64,000 nt of DNA from Cryobacterium breve (GTDB lineage Bacteria; Actinomycetota; Actinomycetes; Actinomycetales; Microbacteriaceae), in NCBI RefSeq assembly GCF_004402375.1, contig NZ_SOGJ01000023.1:310001-374000 (forward strand). The letters run 5' to 3'. Positions 52,134-60,900 of this stretch are shown one piece after another. Within the stretch, counting starts at the first letter, position 1; each line of letters opens with the position of its first letter. The notes beneath the pieces were generated by a model, which was not told the origin of the DNA, searched no databases, and worked only from the letters and a program-made list of their open reading frames with translations. A program made the translations under genes and the position numbers.

Positions 52134-52604
52134 TCACAGCCAGAGTCGGGCTGTGGGAGTGTGCGTTTGGATGGGTTTGCCGATTCCGAGAATGGCCCCG
52201 TGCAGTGCGGGTGGGACGTCGCCTGCTGGCATGTCGATGGGTGGTGGACCGCCGGATGCTATCCAGCTCAGGAGGGCAATGAGCGTGTCGGGGTGGTCCA
52301 TGCCGCCTAGCCAGAGTGCCGGCCCAGTCATTCCGGTGGTTCCGTCGCGGCGGGCCACCGCGGCCACCGCGCCGTGGGCGCAGGCTCCCAGGCATTCTGT
52401 GGAGAGAAGGACTGCACCCTTGCCAGTCGCGATTGTTGACCGCAACCGGTCGGAGCCGTCCTGGCCATCCGCAAGCCGGTGGAGCGCGTTGCAGCGGTGT
52501 CCCGCGCACAGTGCTACGAGCGGACCGCTGGCACCCTGGCCGGTCGGGGATGAAACGTCTGTGTGCTTCATGGCGGGTATCCGTTCTGTCGGAGTGGATG
52601 TCAT
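52134..52604 (-). CDS. [2Fe-2S] thioredoxin-like protein
   Basis: 156 aa. PLVALCAGHRCNALHRLADG and LLSTECLGACAHGAVAAVAR give the C-X4-C ... C-X3-C set of thioredoxin-like [2Fe-2S] ferredoxins (the NuoE/Shethna-like fold). ATG at 52604 overlaps the stop of the COG0523 GTPase gene (ATGA). Placed in the putative Zur regulon; it may serve as an electron carrier or metal donor during zinc shortage. Confidence 0.75.
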   Translation of the reverse strand: MTSTPTERIPAMKHTDVSSPTGQGASGPLVALCAGHRCNALHRLADGQDGSDRLRSTIATGKGAVLLSTECLGACAHGAVAAVARRDGTTGMTGPALWLGGMDHPDTLIALLSWIASGGPPPIDMPAGDVPPALHGAILGIGKPIQTHTPTARLWL

Positions 52605-53644
52605 GTGGTGGGGCTGGAGTCGCTCTCGACGTTCCAGCCCGGGAACGGGTCAGCGAGGCATTTCCATTCGATCGGGCCGCCGACGAATTCGCGATTGGTG
52701 AGCAGGCACGCGTCGAGGTTCGCGGTGAGCAGGGCAGCGTCGAGGTCCTTGCCGAAGAATGCGATCTCCTGACCCCAGGGCGATTCGGGATCGTGGCTTC
52801 CCATGCTCGTCGGTTCGAAGCCGATGGTCGGGCCGGCGCTGTTCCACGAGCCGACGATGTGAGGACGGGATGCAAGACGGAAGAGGCCGCGGGAGCGCAG
52901 GATCTCCCCCGATTCTGTGGTCCGTGTGCTGAGGAAGTCAGCCAGCCGGCCCGGGTGGAATGGTCGGGGGTCACGGTAGACGACACATCCGAGCCCGGTC
53001 CGGCTCGAGGTGAGCAGCCCTTCACCGTTCAGCTGCCGAACCCAACCGGGACTTTGTTGCAGCCAGGTCAGCATGTTGTCCCTGGGTGGGAGCCACGGAC
53101 CAGTCGAGCTGCGCCCGTGCCGGGCGAACACGACGTGGCTGGCAGGGTTGAGCAGCCGCACGAAGTCACGCAGGTCAGCGCTGTCGGCGGCGGACGACAG
53201 GTCGGTCTTATTGATGACCACGACGCTGGCCCATTCGATCTGCTCGACGAGCGCATCGGCAATCGTGCGGTCATGCTCGCCATGAGTGGCACAGGGAACG
53301 GGAGGAAGCGGCGCGAGAGCGTCGCTACGGATGTCCGCCCAGAATGTGGACGCATCCAGCACGCTGACGAAATTGCCGATGCGGAGTGCTTCGCTTCCGG
53401 AGCGCAATGCTCTGTCGTCACTGGCAGCGACGACAGAAATCGCCACCTCGATCGGGACTGCGGACGGGTGGATCTCCAGCATCAATTCGGCCGGGGTGAC
53501 GCGGGCAATGGCGTCGCGGACGACGCTGTGGTCGGATCCGTCGAGGCTGATGCTGGTGGTGCCGTTGGCCCTGGCGGTGGACGATTTACCGACTCCGGCA
53601 AGTCCGCTGACGAGGTTCACTGTGAGAAAAGGCGACATGGTCAT
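52601..53644 (-). CDS. COG0523/CobW-family GTPase
   Basis: 347 aa. Walker A GLAGVGKSS near residue 14, VVVINKTDLSS (NKxD guanine motif) near residue 150, and a CobW C-terminal domain with EWKCLADPFPGWNVES at the end. Zinc-starvation COG0523 members act as zinc chaperones or allocate metal to essential enzymes. The usual CxCC metal-binding motif of this family is not obvious, which may mean altered metal handling. A Zur-like box lies in the divergent promoter, with a C-minus L36 gene on the other side. Confidence 0.88.
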   Translation of the reverse strand: MTMSPFLTVNLVSGLAGVGKSSTARANGTTSISLDGSDHSVVRDAIARVTPAELMLEIHPSAVPIEVAISVVAASDDRALRSGSEALRIGNFVSVLDASTFWADIRSDALAPLPPVPCATHGEHDRTIADALVEQIEWASVVVINKTDLSSAADSADLRDFVRLLNPASHVVFARHGRSSTGPWLPPRDNMLTWLQQSPGWVRQLNGEGLLTSSRTGLGCVVYRDPRPFHPGRLADFLSTRTTESGEILRSRGLFRLASRPHIVGSWNSAGPTIGFEPTSMGSHDPESPWGQEIAFFGKDLDAALLTANLDACLLTNREFVGGPIEWKCLADPFPGWNVESDSSPTT

Positions 53645-53659
53645 GACTGCTACCCTAAT

Positions 53660-53674
53660 TGATATTCATTCTCA
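53660..53674. promoter_or_regulatory. Zur-like box
   Basis: TGATATTCATTCTCA, whose complement TGAGAATGAATATCA fits the actinobacterial Zur pattern TGAnAATGAnTnTCA. It lies between the COG0523 GTPase gene and rpmJ2, both of the kind Zur represses, so zinc limitation should derepress both directions. Confidence 0.75.
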
Positions 53675-53691
53675 TTAGGAAAGAGTTGGCC

Positions 53692-53814
53692 ATGAAAGTT
53701 CGCAATTCACTCAAAGCACTGAAGAAGCTCCCAGGCGCACAGGTCGTGCACCGACGGGGCCGGGTCTTCGTAATCAACAAGAAGAACCCGCGGTTGAAGG
53801 CTCGACAGGGTTAG
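53692..53814 (+). CDS. rpmJ2: Zinc-independent ribosomal protein L36 (bL36, C-minus)
   Basis: 40 aa. [20 protein letters not shown], then [20 protein letters not shown]: a complete bL36 without the C/C/C/H zinc ribbon. C-minus copies replace zinc-containing L36 when zinc is short, releasing zinc. The Zur-like box upstream agrees. Too short for ordinary ORF cut-offs. Confidence 0.95.
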   Translation: MKVRNSLKALKKLPGAQVVHRRGRVFVINKKNPRLKARQG

Positions 53815-53815
53815 C

Positions 53816-54940
53816 GTGAGGGACGATCCTGCAATCCTCGACACGCTCGATATCGGTGCAGGGCCCGCCGGCATTGGGACCGCACTTGCGCTTCAGGCCG
53901 TGGAAGGGCTGGTCCAGGGGGCAGTCGAGCGTGGCCAACTGGGGGAAACGTTCCTGCAGTGGCCCGAACATGTGACTTTCCTGACCCCGTCCTTCACGGG
54001 CAACGGATTCGGGGCGACGGACCTGAAATCCGTGCACCCGGACACATCCCCGGCGTTCAGTTTGGGTGTTGACTACCCGACCGGCGCCCAGTACGCCTGG
54101 TACCTCCGAGGGCTCGCCAAGCATTTCGCGGTGCCCGTCATGCCCAATACCGAAGTCACCACCATCACCGCCACGGCTGAAGGGTTCTCTCTGGCAACGA
54201 GTAAGGGCTCGGTTGTGGCGCGCACCGTGGTCTGGGCGGGCGGTGAATTTCACAACCCGCGTCAACCAAGACTGGCCGGCGGCGAGCACGCCGACCATTC
54301 CGCGACCGCGGCGGCCTGGGCGGCCCGATCAGGCCGGATCGTGATTGTCGGCGGATACGAGTCCGGCCTGGACGTCGCCTGTCACCACGTGGCCGGGGGC
54401 GCCAGCGTCACGGTCGTCGACCCGGACCATCCGTGGCAGGCCGGGAACGGATCTGATCCGTCTTTCCGCCTGTCTCCGCGCACGCGTCAGCGCGTCAAGG
54501 CGGCTCTTGCCACCGGTCGGCTGATCCTGTCGGACGCCGGCCGGGCAACGGGAATCAGGCCGGATGCCAAGGGTCTCTATACGGTGGCCATTGCCGGTGG
54601 AACTGCCGTGACGGCTGACTCCCGGCCCATCCTGGCAACAGGATTTGGACCGGGACTGGGCCCGGCCACGCACTTGTTCGAGGATCGTGGGAACGGTTGG
54701 CCACTGCTGGATGACAACGACGAATCCACCCTGACCCCCGGGCTCTTCCTCACGGGGGCGGCGCTGCGCCACGAGAGTCTGAAGTTCTGCTTCGTCTACA
54801 AGTATCGGCAGCGTTTCGCACATGTTGCCCGGGTGATCGGAGAACGACTTGGCCGGGACTGTTCTGGATTGGAAGCGTGGCGCACGGCCGGAATGCTGAC
54901 CGACGATCTGAGCTGCTGCGGCGTGGAATGCGCCTGCTGA
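53816..54940 (+). CDS. FAD-dependent oxidoreductase with Cys-rich tail
   Basis: 374 aa from the GTG at 53816, one base after the rpmJ2 stop. Glycine motif DIGAGPAGIGTALAL at ~12, a second nucleotide site IVIVGGYESGLDVACHHVAG at ~180, and ILATGFGPGLGP near 280 are typical of two-dinucleotide-binding flavoproteins (CzcO/YpdA-like). The C-terminus ends SCCGVECAC, five Cys in the last nine or so residues, suggesting a metal- or thiol-transfer role. Likely co-transcribed with rpmJ2 under Zur. Substrate unknown. Confidence 0.85.
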   Translation: MRDDPAILDTLDIGAGPAGIGTALALQAVEGLVQGAVERGQLGETFLQWPEHVTFLTPSFTGNGFGATDLKSVHPDTSPAFSLGVDYPTGAQYAWYLRGLAKHFAVPVMPNTEVTTITATAEGFSLATSKGSVVARTVVWAGGEFHNPRQPRLAGGEHADHSATAAAWAARSGRIVIVGGYESGLDVACHHVAGGASVTVVDPDHPWQAGNGSDPSFRLSPRTRQRVKAALATGRLILSDAGRATGIRPDAKGLYTVAIAGGTAVTADSRPILATGFGPGLGPATHLFEDRGNGWPLLDDNDESTLTPGLFLTGAALRHESLKFCFVYKYRQRFAHVARVIGERLGRDCSGLEAWRTAGMLTDDLSCCGVECAC

Positions 54941-56052
54941 GCCCCACCAGCGCACCGCCCTCGCCCTTCGCCTTCGCACGCACGCTCGGGAAGACACCGT
55001 GGGCGCTCACGGCGCTGCTGCTGGCTGCGATCGTGGCTGGCTCCATTCTCGGGACCGTCAGCCCACGCACGGGCGAGGTGTTCAGTGGAGGGGTCGACGC
55101 CACCGTGCTCACGTTGATGTGCCTGCTCCTGTTCGAGGTGCATTTCTCCGATATTCGGCGGATGCGCGCGGCACCGCGATTCCTCATGGTCGCCTGGTGC
55201 GCGAATTTCATTCTGATCCCCATTGTCGGGTTGGCCATCGCCTCCCTCTTTCTGGCGGCAGAACCCTTGCTGTTCACCGGTCTGCTGATTTACTTCCTGG
55301 CCCCGTGCACGGACTGGTTTCTCGGGTTCACCCGACTGGCCGGAGGTGACACGGCGCTCGGCACCGTTCTCTTGCCGGTGAACCTCATCACCCAGCTCGC
55401 ACTGTTTCCGATAGTCCTCATGCTGTTCTCCCGCACGGCCTCCGCAGCGGGTCCCGGCACAATGCTCGAGACGATCGGCTTGTGGTTCGCCGTTCCGGCG
55501 ACCATCGCCGTCGGCACCCGCGCTGTGCTCACCCGGTATCTCTTAAAAGCGGCTTTCGACCGGCTCCTCCGCGTTGTCGGCGCCACCATTCCCTGGATCC
55601 TGGCCGTGGTGATCGTCGAGATCTTCGCAGCCCATATCGGCGAGATCCTCGGCCGGGCTGACGCGTTCGCGTCCATCCTCACCGCCGTCGTGGTCTTCTT
55701 CACCCTCACCTTTCTTCTCGGCCACACACTCTCGAAGATCTTCAGATTCCGTTACCCGGAGCATGCTCTGCTCACGATGACGACTGCGGCCCGAAACGCG
55801 CCGCTCATGCTCGCCCTGACCATGATCGCCCTGCCCGATCAGCCCCTGATCTACGCGGCCATCATCATCGGCATGCTGGTCGAGTTCCCCCACCTGACCA
55901 TCATCCGGGCACTCCTGATCCGCAGCCGACGGTCCACCGAGAACCCACCATCCGGCTTCGTCGCGCCCAGGCTCAGGACCGACCGGTGCACACCACACGT
56001 CGCGGGGCAGCTCTCGAGCGGCGATGTCGGACACCAGCAACGAGCACCGTGA
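54928..56052 (+). CDS. BASS/ACR3-like transporter
   Basis: 374 aa from the ATG at 54928, overlapping the flavoprotein by 13 bases. Ten TM helices. LIYFLAPCTDWFLGFTRLAG, then VLLPVNLITQLALFPIVLML is the conserved ACR3/BASS region (the Cys of LAPCTDW aligns with the arsenite transporter Cys). A polar tail of ~35 residues follows the last TM. Arsenite export is one option, but the zinc-linked operon suggests transport of a metal chelate or organic acid instead. Confidence 0.82.
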   Translation: MRLLSPTSAPPSPFAFARTLGKTPWALTALLLAAIVAGSILGTVSPRTGEVFSGGVDATVLTLMCLLLFEVHFSDIRRMRAAPRFLMVAWCANFILIPIVGLAIASLFLAAEPLLFTGLLIYFLAPCTDWFLGFTRLAGGDTALGTVLLPVNLITQLALFPIVLMLFSRTASAAGPGTMLETIGLWFAVPATIAVGTRAVLTRYLLKAAFDRLLRVVGATIPWILAVVIVEIFAAHIGEILGRADAFASILTAVVVFFTLTFLLGHTLSKIFRFRYPEHALLTMTTAARNAPLMLALTMIALPDQPLIYAAIIIGMLVEFPHLTIIRALLIRSRRSTENPPSGFVAPRLRTDRCTPHVAGQLSSGDVGHQQRAP

Positions 56053-56167
56053 TGCGGCAGACCCCGGTGATCGCGCTGACGGGACACCTCGGTGCGGGCT
56101 GACGCGACCGGTGGCCGGGACGGAGCGGTGCCCGAGCACGGCTGGCCTTATGTGGGACAGGGTACGG

Positions 56168-56743
56168 TCATGCCCGCGCCGTTACGGCTGCGGTCGTGCC
56201 AAAGCCCCGCACAATGAGCCAGATGGCGAAGAATAGCTCGAACAGGCCACCCGGAACGGTGGAAACGAGGCTGGCACCCACTACGCCGGCGAGTTCGAGA
56301 ACGCACCCGCCCGCGAACAACGCGTAGCCGATAAATCCCCACACGGCCAGGAACCGTGGCACGAGGCGTGAGCGGTAGAGCGCAATGCAGAACAGCAGGC
56401 TACCGACGCCAAGGCCCGCCATCGCAATGTTGTATGCGAGGAAGTTGGTGCCGCCCATTCCGGCGAGTAGCGCGACCGCGCCGACCGCCAAAATCCCACC
56501 CTCGAAGATCCGGGTGGCGAGGTAGGTGGCCGCGATTACTGGAGCGTGTGGCCGAAGGACAGGAAGCAGGACCGCTCCGATCGTGACCACGGCCACCGAG
56601 TTCAACACCATGAGCACCACTCCTGCGGTTAGGAGGCCGCCGGGGGAAGCGGTCGTCGCGATAGAGCTTCCAATGAAATAAAGGACAAAGGCGGCAAGCA
56701 TCAGCGTGCCGACGGTGCGGGCGATTGTGCGTGTATTACCCAT
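56168..56743 (-). CDS. DUF4386 membrane protein
   Basis: 191 aa, about six TM helices. ATYLATRIFEGGILAVGAVA and YRSRLVPRFLAVWGFIGYAL are the family signature. DUF4386 proteins are of unknown role and often sit next to TetR regulators, as here, where two operators lie in the divergent promoter. Likely target of that regulator. Confidence 0.87.
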   Translation of the reverse strand: MGNTRTIARTVGTLMLAAFVLYFIGSSIATTASPGGLLTAGVVLMVLNSVAVVTIGAVLLPVLRPHAPVIAATYLATRIFEGGILAVGAVALLAGMGGTNFLAYNIAMAGLGVGSLLFCIALYRSRLVPRFLAVWGFIGYALFAGGCVLELAGVVGASLVSTVPGGLFELFFAIWLIVRGFGTTAAVTARA

Positions 56744-56767
56744 ACGTTTCTCATCTCCAGTCGTCGC

Positions 56768-56816
56768 ACCATACGGTGTATGGTGAATAGTGTGAAAGTA
56801 CCATACGGCGTATGGT
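56768..56816. promoter_or_regulatory. Two 17-bp palindromic operators between DUF4386 and tetR
   Basis: ACCATACGGTGTATGGT (56768-56784) and ACCATACGGCGTATGGT (56800-56816), differing only at the centre and 32 bp (three helical turns) apart. They flank the promoters in both directions and end eight bases before the TetR start. Near-perfect dyads of TetR type. Confidence 0.85.
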
Positions 56817-56823
56817 GGTGTCT

Positions 56824-57504
56824 ATGGCGAAGCTTGAAGATAGAACACCGGTCACCCGTGAGCGAGCGGTCAGGGTCGCCATGGCCCTTGCTGATGCCGT
56901 CGGGATAGAGTCGCTCAGCATGCGCAAGCTGGCCGCCGAACTCGACATAACGGCCATGTCGCTCTACTACCATTTAAAGGACAAGGAAGATCTTCTCGAC
57001 GGGATGCTCGACATCGTGCACTCCGAATTCGCCACGCCGAGTGCCGGGGACGAGTGGCGAGCGGCCATGTGGAAGCGGGCGGGGTCGACGCGCAGTGTCC
57101 TGGCACTGCATCCCTGGGCCATCAGCATGAAGGCCCGCACATCGCCTGGACCGGCGACCCTTCGTCACCTCGATTCCGTCATCGGCTGCTTAACGGCTGC
57201 GGGCTTCTCGATGGCCATGACGGGCCACGCCATGTCGATCCTGGACAGTTACGTACTGGGCTTCGCCCAGCAGGAGGCCTCACTACCGCTCGACCCGTCC
57301 GGCGACATCGGCGACGCGACCGAAGCCATTATGGCGCAGCATGAAGCCATGGCCGACTCCTTCCAGAACCTCGCCGCGATGGCAGTATCGCTGATCCTGC
57401 AGCCCGGATACGCCTTCGGCAACGAATTTGGCTTCGGTCTCGAACTGATTCTCGACGGCCTCGACGTAGCCCTTCTGAGTGACTCCGTTCCTCCTAATCA
57501 GTAA
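56824..57504 (+). CDS. TetR-family repressor (TetR_C type)
   Basis: 226 aa from the ATG at 56824. HTH residues ~10-58 (TRERAVRVAMALADAVGIES, then KLAAELDITAMSLYYHLKDK), followed by a TetR_C-type ligand domain with LHPWAISMKARTSPGPATLR. The second operator ends just before the start, so the gene is autoregulated and controls the DUF4386 gene on the other strand. The gap 57505-57736 holds nothing clear. Confidence 0.88.
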   Translation: MAKLEDRTPVTRERAVRVAMALADAVGIESLSMRKLAAELDITAMSLYYHLKDKEDLLDGMLDIVHSEFATPSAGDEWRAAMWKRAGSTRSVLALHPWAISMKARTSPGPATLRHLDSVIGCLTAAGFSMAMTGHAMSILDSYVLGFAQQEASLPLDPSGDIGDATEAIMAQHEAMADSFQNLAAMAVSLILQPGYAFGNEFGFGLELILDGLDVALLSDSVPPNQ

Positions 57505-57736
57505 CGTTCGGCGGCGCTGCCCGAATCCGGCGCATCACCGCCAGCGGCCTTCGTCGATGGGCACCCGGTGTGGTGCCCACCGCCACCTATAGAACCCCAC
57601 TAATGCCACGGCCAGGCGTGCACTAATCGGGGGGCAGGCGGCGCGGCCTTGACTCCGGAGAGTAGACACGGGGTGAGCGGCGAATTGGATCTCTACGGGG
57701 CTGTCCGGTTTCATTTCGTAGGATCCGCAGCAATCG

Positions 57737-58519
57737 GTGACCGAGCACGGTGAAACCCGCTTCTACGAGCGCGTCGGCCTACCGCACGTCCGTCGCGAAG
57801 ACACCGGCAGCTTCACCGTTCTCGAGCCAAGCGGTACTGAGACGCGAAGGCTGCACCCGAGTCAGATGGTGCTCACAGCTTCTACGATTGGAACCGACCT
57901 CCTTTTTCCTGCATGGTGGCGCATTGTCGACAACCTCTTTCCTGCGCCACAAGTGGTTACTGCTTACCATCACGGTTCGCGGGGCGTGCTCGAAGGTTCG
58001 GTATCGTCAGCGATCGCAGTCGTCGAGCATCTCCACGGGCTGGTGGGGAAAACGCAGACCCGCTTCCCCGAGGGCTTCCTTGCGGCAAAAGACAAGGAAC
58101 TGAAAAAGTTCTGTCCCGGACCAGAGAACGCCGAGTTCAGGGCGTTTTTACACGAGTCGCTCCGCAACGACAGACCAACGCTTACGACTCGCCCTAACGA
58201 GGTGGTGGGCCAGGTCACAGTGGATCGGCTGAAGCTCATTGGAATCGACGAGCTGCGATGGATCGAGGGCGTGAAGGACATGCGAGACAAGCTCGCCCAC
58301 ACAGCATCGCACGTCGACCGACGACACCGGGACGCTAGTGACAAACTCGATCGGGTAAACGCGGAGACGCGCGCCATTATTGTGATGCTCATCCTTGAAC
58401 AGTTAACCGTTTCGGCCGAGGCGCTGGATGACGCTGCTCGCGTGATCGCCTCCGAGATCCGCCACTTCAAGCCGTTGTACTGGCGCCTAGTCTCGCGCAG
58501 CGCTGGAGTCGTTCTATGA
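57737..58519 (+). CDS. ApeA-type HEPN protein, probably N-terminally truncated
   Basis: 260 aa from a GTG at 57737; an in-frame stop lies 15 bases upstream. LFPAPQVVTAYHHGSRGVLE leads into a C-terminal HEPN domain (~90-255) with VKDMRDKLAHTASHVDRRHR, whose RDKLAH is the R-X4-H motif of HEPN ribonucleases; SAEALDDAARVIASEIRHF follows. ApeA proteins (anti-phage HEPN RNases) are normally ~500-600 aa with an N-terminal sensor domain, which is missing here. Another frame just upstream (DLYGAVRFHFVGS) may be what is left of it. Confidence 0.62.
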   Translation: MTEHGETRFYERVGLPHVRREDTGSFTVLEPSGTETRRLHPSQMVLTASTIGTDLLFPAWWRIVDNLFPAPQVVTAYHHGSRGVLEGSVSSAIAVVEHLHGLVGKTQTRFPEGFLAAKDKELKKFCPGPENAEFRAFLHESLRNDRPTLTTRPNEVVGQVTVDRLKLIGIDELRWIEGVKDMRDKLAHTASHVDRRHRDASDKLDRVNAETRAIIVMLILEQLTVSAEALDDAARVIASEIRHFKPLYWRLVSRSAGVVL

Positions 58520-58707
58520 GGAGAGAACCGAACCGGAGCGCGAGCCTGCCCGCAGTGCGTTCGTCCATTGCCTACGTAGGACCCGGTTGTTTGAGGCTGG
58601 ACGTCCCGCGCAATGACTGCAACACTCGATACATGTTCCTTCGATAAGCGTGCAAATCCATGTCGACGAATCGACCTAGCCACTTGTCTGAATCGAGGAA
58701 CACTGTC

Positions 58708-59196
58708 ATGACCTTGCATATCCGCGATGCTTCAACTGAGGACATCGATTTTCTCGCTGCGATGCTGTTAGAAGCAGTGAACTGGCGCCAGGACCGGCAG
58801 ACTGCGACTCTGCAATCGATCATGAATACCCCCGACCTGTGGCACTACCTCTCCGATTGGAAACGGAGCTCAGATTTCGGTTTCCTTGCACACGAGGCGG
58901 ACAAGCCGGTCGGTGCCGCGTGGGTGAGGTTCATGACCGCCGAAGATCCTGGGTATGGATTCGTTGACGAGGACATCCCCGAGCTGGGCATGGGCGTAGT
59001 GAGCACTCATCGAGGCCAGGGCGTGGGCCGCGTTCTTCTTGAGCGGACCGTACGGGCCTCAGCGGATCGTGGCCTCCGGGGACTGAGCTTGAGTGTCGAG
59101 GATGAAAACGAGCGAGCCCGCGCTCTATATGTGAGCAACGGATTCGCGGTCGCGGGACGATCCGGCAATTCGGACACGATGGTCTTAAGGTTTTGA
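58708..59196 (+). CDS. GNAT family N-acetyltransferase
   Basis: 162 aa from the ATG at 58708 (MTLHIRDASTEDIDFLAAML); an ATG-less upstream extension is not needed. Acetyl-CoA loop VVSTHRGQGVGRVLLERTVR, then GLRGLSLSVEDENERARALY, VSNGFAVAGRS, the classic motifs A and B with the conserved N-ARALY. Substrate unknown; monocistronic. Confidence 0.88.
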   Translation: MTLHIRDASTEDIDFLAAMLLEAVNWRQDRQTATLQSIMNTPDLWHYLSDWKRSSDFGFLAHEADKPVGAAWVRFMTAEDPGYGFVDEDIPELGMGVVSTHRGQGVGRVLLERTVRASADRGLRGLSLSVEDENERARALYVSNGFAVAGRSGNSDTMVLRF

Positions 59197-59237
59197 CCCG
59201 CTGAAGGTTGGGCTAGCGGGCGAAGGAGGGGGCCCTT

Positions 59238-59579
59238 TCAGTTGCCTGAACTGCCCGGATCGGGCAATCGTTGCTGGCTGGCAGCTTGACGTTGACCGAA
59301 CATCCAGCCGGCACCGAATGCGAGCACTGCCAGCCCGACAATGAACAGCGCGATCCCGATCTGACTCCGTGGCGAAAGTTGTAGGCCTATTGGAGAGAAC
59401 GTCGTGTTGCTGAGCGGCGCGTAGGCGAACCAGCCGAAGCTCGCTTGGTCACTCGGCACGACAAGGAACACGAGTCCGATGACGGCAGCCACGGCGCCGA
59501 GGACGACCATGGAAACGCTCACCCGACGCCAGCGGTTTGAGCTGAAAACTCCGCCTTGCCCAGCCTGTATCTCGCCCAT
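59238..59579 (-). CDS. Two-TM membrane protein, unknown
   Basis: 113 aa. Basic N-terminus, TM ~22-42, an outer loop of ~28 residues with aromatic residues (FGWFAYAPLSNTTF), TM ~72-92 ending FGAGWMFGQRQ, and a Gln/Pro/Ser tail. No family recognised; layout similar to many actinobacterial small membrane proteins. Confidence 0.6.
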   Translation of the reverse strand: MGEIQAGQGGVFSSNRWRRVSVSMVVLGAVAAVIGLVFLVVPSDQASFGWFAYAPLSNTTFSPIGLQLSPRSQIGIALFIVGLAVLAFGAGWMFGQRQAASQQRLPDPGSSGN

Positions 59580-59787
59580 GTGGCCATGCTAGATGACACA
59601 CCGGTTCCACGATGTGACAGAGCGCACAGAGGGTTAGCAATTACCGGGTTTGCTCTCGCGGTGGCGATCACGGATTGACACCGCTTGACCGGCAGGTTGC
59701 ATCAGGCCGAGGCAGTCCTCGTCCCGCGCACGGTTGCCTGCCTCAACAAGTCCACCCAGCCCGGCCAGGAAACGGACCTGGCAGCCG

Positions 59788-60252
59788 TCATGAGCGGCGC
59801 AACTCACGTCGATGAGATGAAATCGACTTTGAATAGGCGAGTGATTCTGGCAACCAGAGCAGCACACAACCGAGCACAGTGAGGAGCGACGATAGCACTC
59901 CCAACACGGGCGACAACCCGATCGTAAGTACCTGAGTCACTGCGAACACGGTCAGATAGATCACTGGCCAGCGACGCCCCCTAGTCGCAAGAAGCCCGGC
60001 TACAACGGGCAGCACAACAAACCACACACTAGCCACGGCGAAGCTCACGGCCACCAAGATTATGGTTACGGCCTGCGCTGTAGCCCACGGCGCATTGACG
60101 AGTCCCCCTGTCGCGACGATGAAGGCTAGACCAGCGCCTGCCGTGATCGAAAGAAAGGCGTAAGTCACCGCCGCTGGCCTAGCCAGTTGCCCGGAAGCTG
60201 GCGACCCTGCCTTCAAGACCCGGTTGGATTGCTGCATTCGCTTCTTATGCAT
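59788..60252 (-). CDS. Four-TM membrane protein, unknown
   Basis: 154 aa. Four hydrophobic segments (about 27-48, 59-84, 95-112, 115-135) and basic ends (MHKKRMQQSNRVLK at the N-terminus). Gene and coding pattern look real. No family recognised. Confidence 0.6.
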   Translation of the reverse strand: MHKKRMQQSNRVLKAGSPASGQLARPAAVTYAFLSITAGAGLAFIVATGGLVNAPWATAQAVTIILVAVSFAVASVWFVVLPVVAGLLATRGRRWPVIYLTVFAVTQVLTIGLSPVLGVLSSLLTVLGCVLLWLPESLAYSKSISSHRRELRRS

Positions 60253-60359
60253 CGACGTTTGACCTCAATTTTCTTTCCCCATGGGCGCCGCTAGGACCTG
60301 GGCTAAGCACCGCTCATCCTCCACACTCTCCCGAATTTGTCCGGATGCACCGACGCTTC

Positions 60360-60836
60360 TCAGCCTTTGTGAATCAGGTCTACGAGTTCCTGGGCGTTGT
60401 CGTCTGGAGAGACGCTGATCTGCACCTGATCACCCTCCATGGCCCCCATCACCACGACGGCAGCCTGTATCTCCCCGCCGATCTTGATAATCAGGCGCGC
60501 CGAATCCCCGGCTTGGACGGCCTTCACCGTGAGGGCATAAAAGACGACCGCCCCGTCTTCGGTGAACGTCACGACAACCGCGTTCTGCCCCTCACCTTCG
60601 GCGATGGTGGCTTCCTTCACTCCAGCTCGCTCAAGTGCGGATGGGAGAACAACATTTTCGCCATTGACCTGAACGCATTGCGGGGCCACCCCATCAGCGC
60701 AAGTCTGCGATACCGCCAACTCGATCGCTCCCCCGGCAACCGACGCTGAATCACCGGTGCCAACTCCAGCCGAACACCCACTGAGGGCCAACACGACAAG
60801 TACGACCAGAGAGAGCCTAGGTGTTCGAGAAGCCAT
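60360..60836 (-). CDS. Lipoprotein with SecD P1-head-like domain
   Basis: 158 aa from the ATG at 60836 (longer frames precede the signal peptide). Lipobox LALSGC. The mature part resembles the SecD/SecDF P1 head: VNGENVVLPSALERAGVKEA, then YALTVKAVQAGDSARLIIKI with GGEIQAAVVVMGAMEGDQVQ and NAQELVDLI, as in the strands that bind exiting preproteins. Proteins with only this subdomain are known as orphan lipoproteins; role unclear. Followed on the same strand by no gene nearby. Confidence 0.75.
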   Translation of the reverse strand: MASRTPRLSLVVLVVLALSGCSAGVGTGDSASVAGGAIELAVSQTCADGVAPQCVQVNGENVVLPSALERAGVKEATIAEGEGQNAVVVTFTEDGAVVFYALTVKAVQAGDSARLIIKIGGEIQAAVVVMGAMEGDQVQISVSPDDNAQELVDLIHKG

Positions 60837-60900
60837 GAATATCCTTCCTTCGACGCGGGGGCTGAGGACCGGCAAAGCTTCCCTTTCGGCAACGCTGGAC

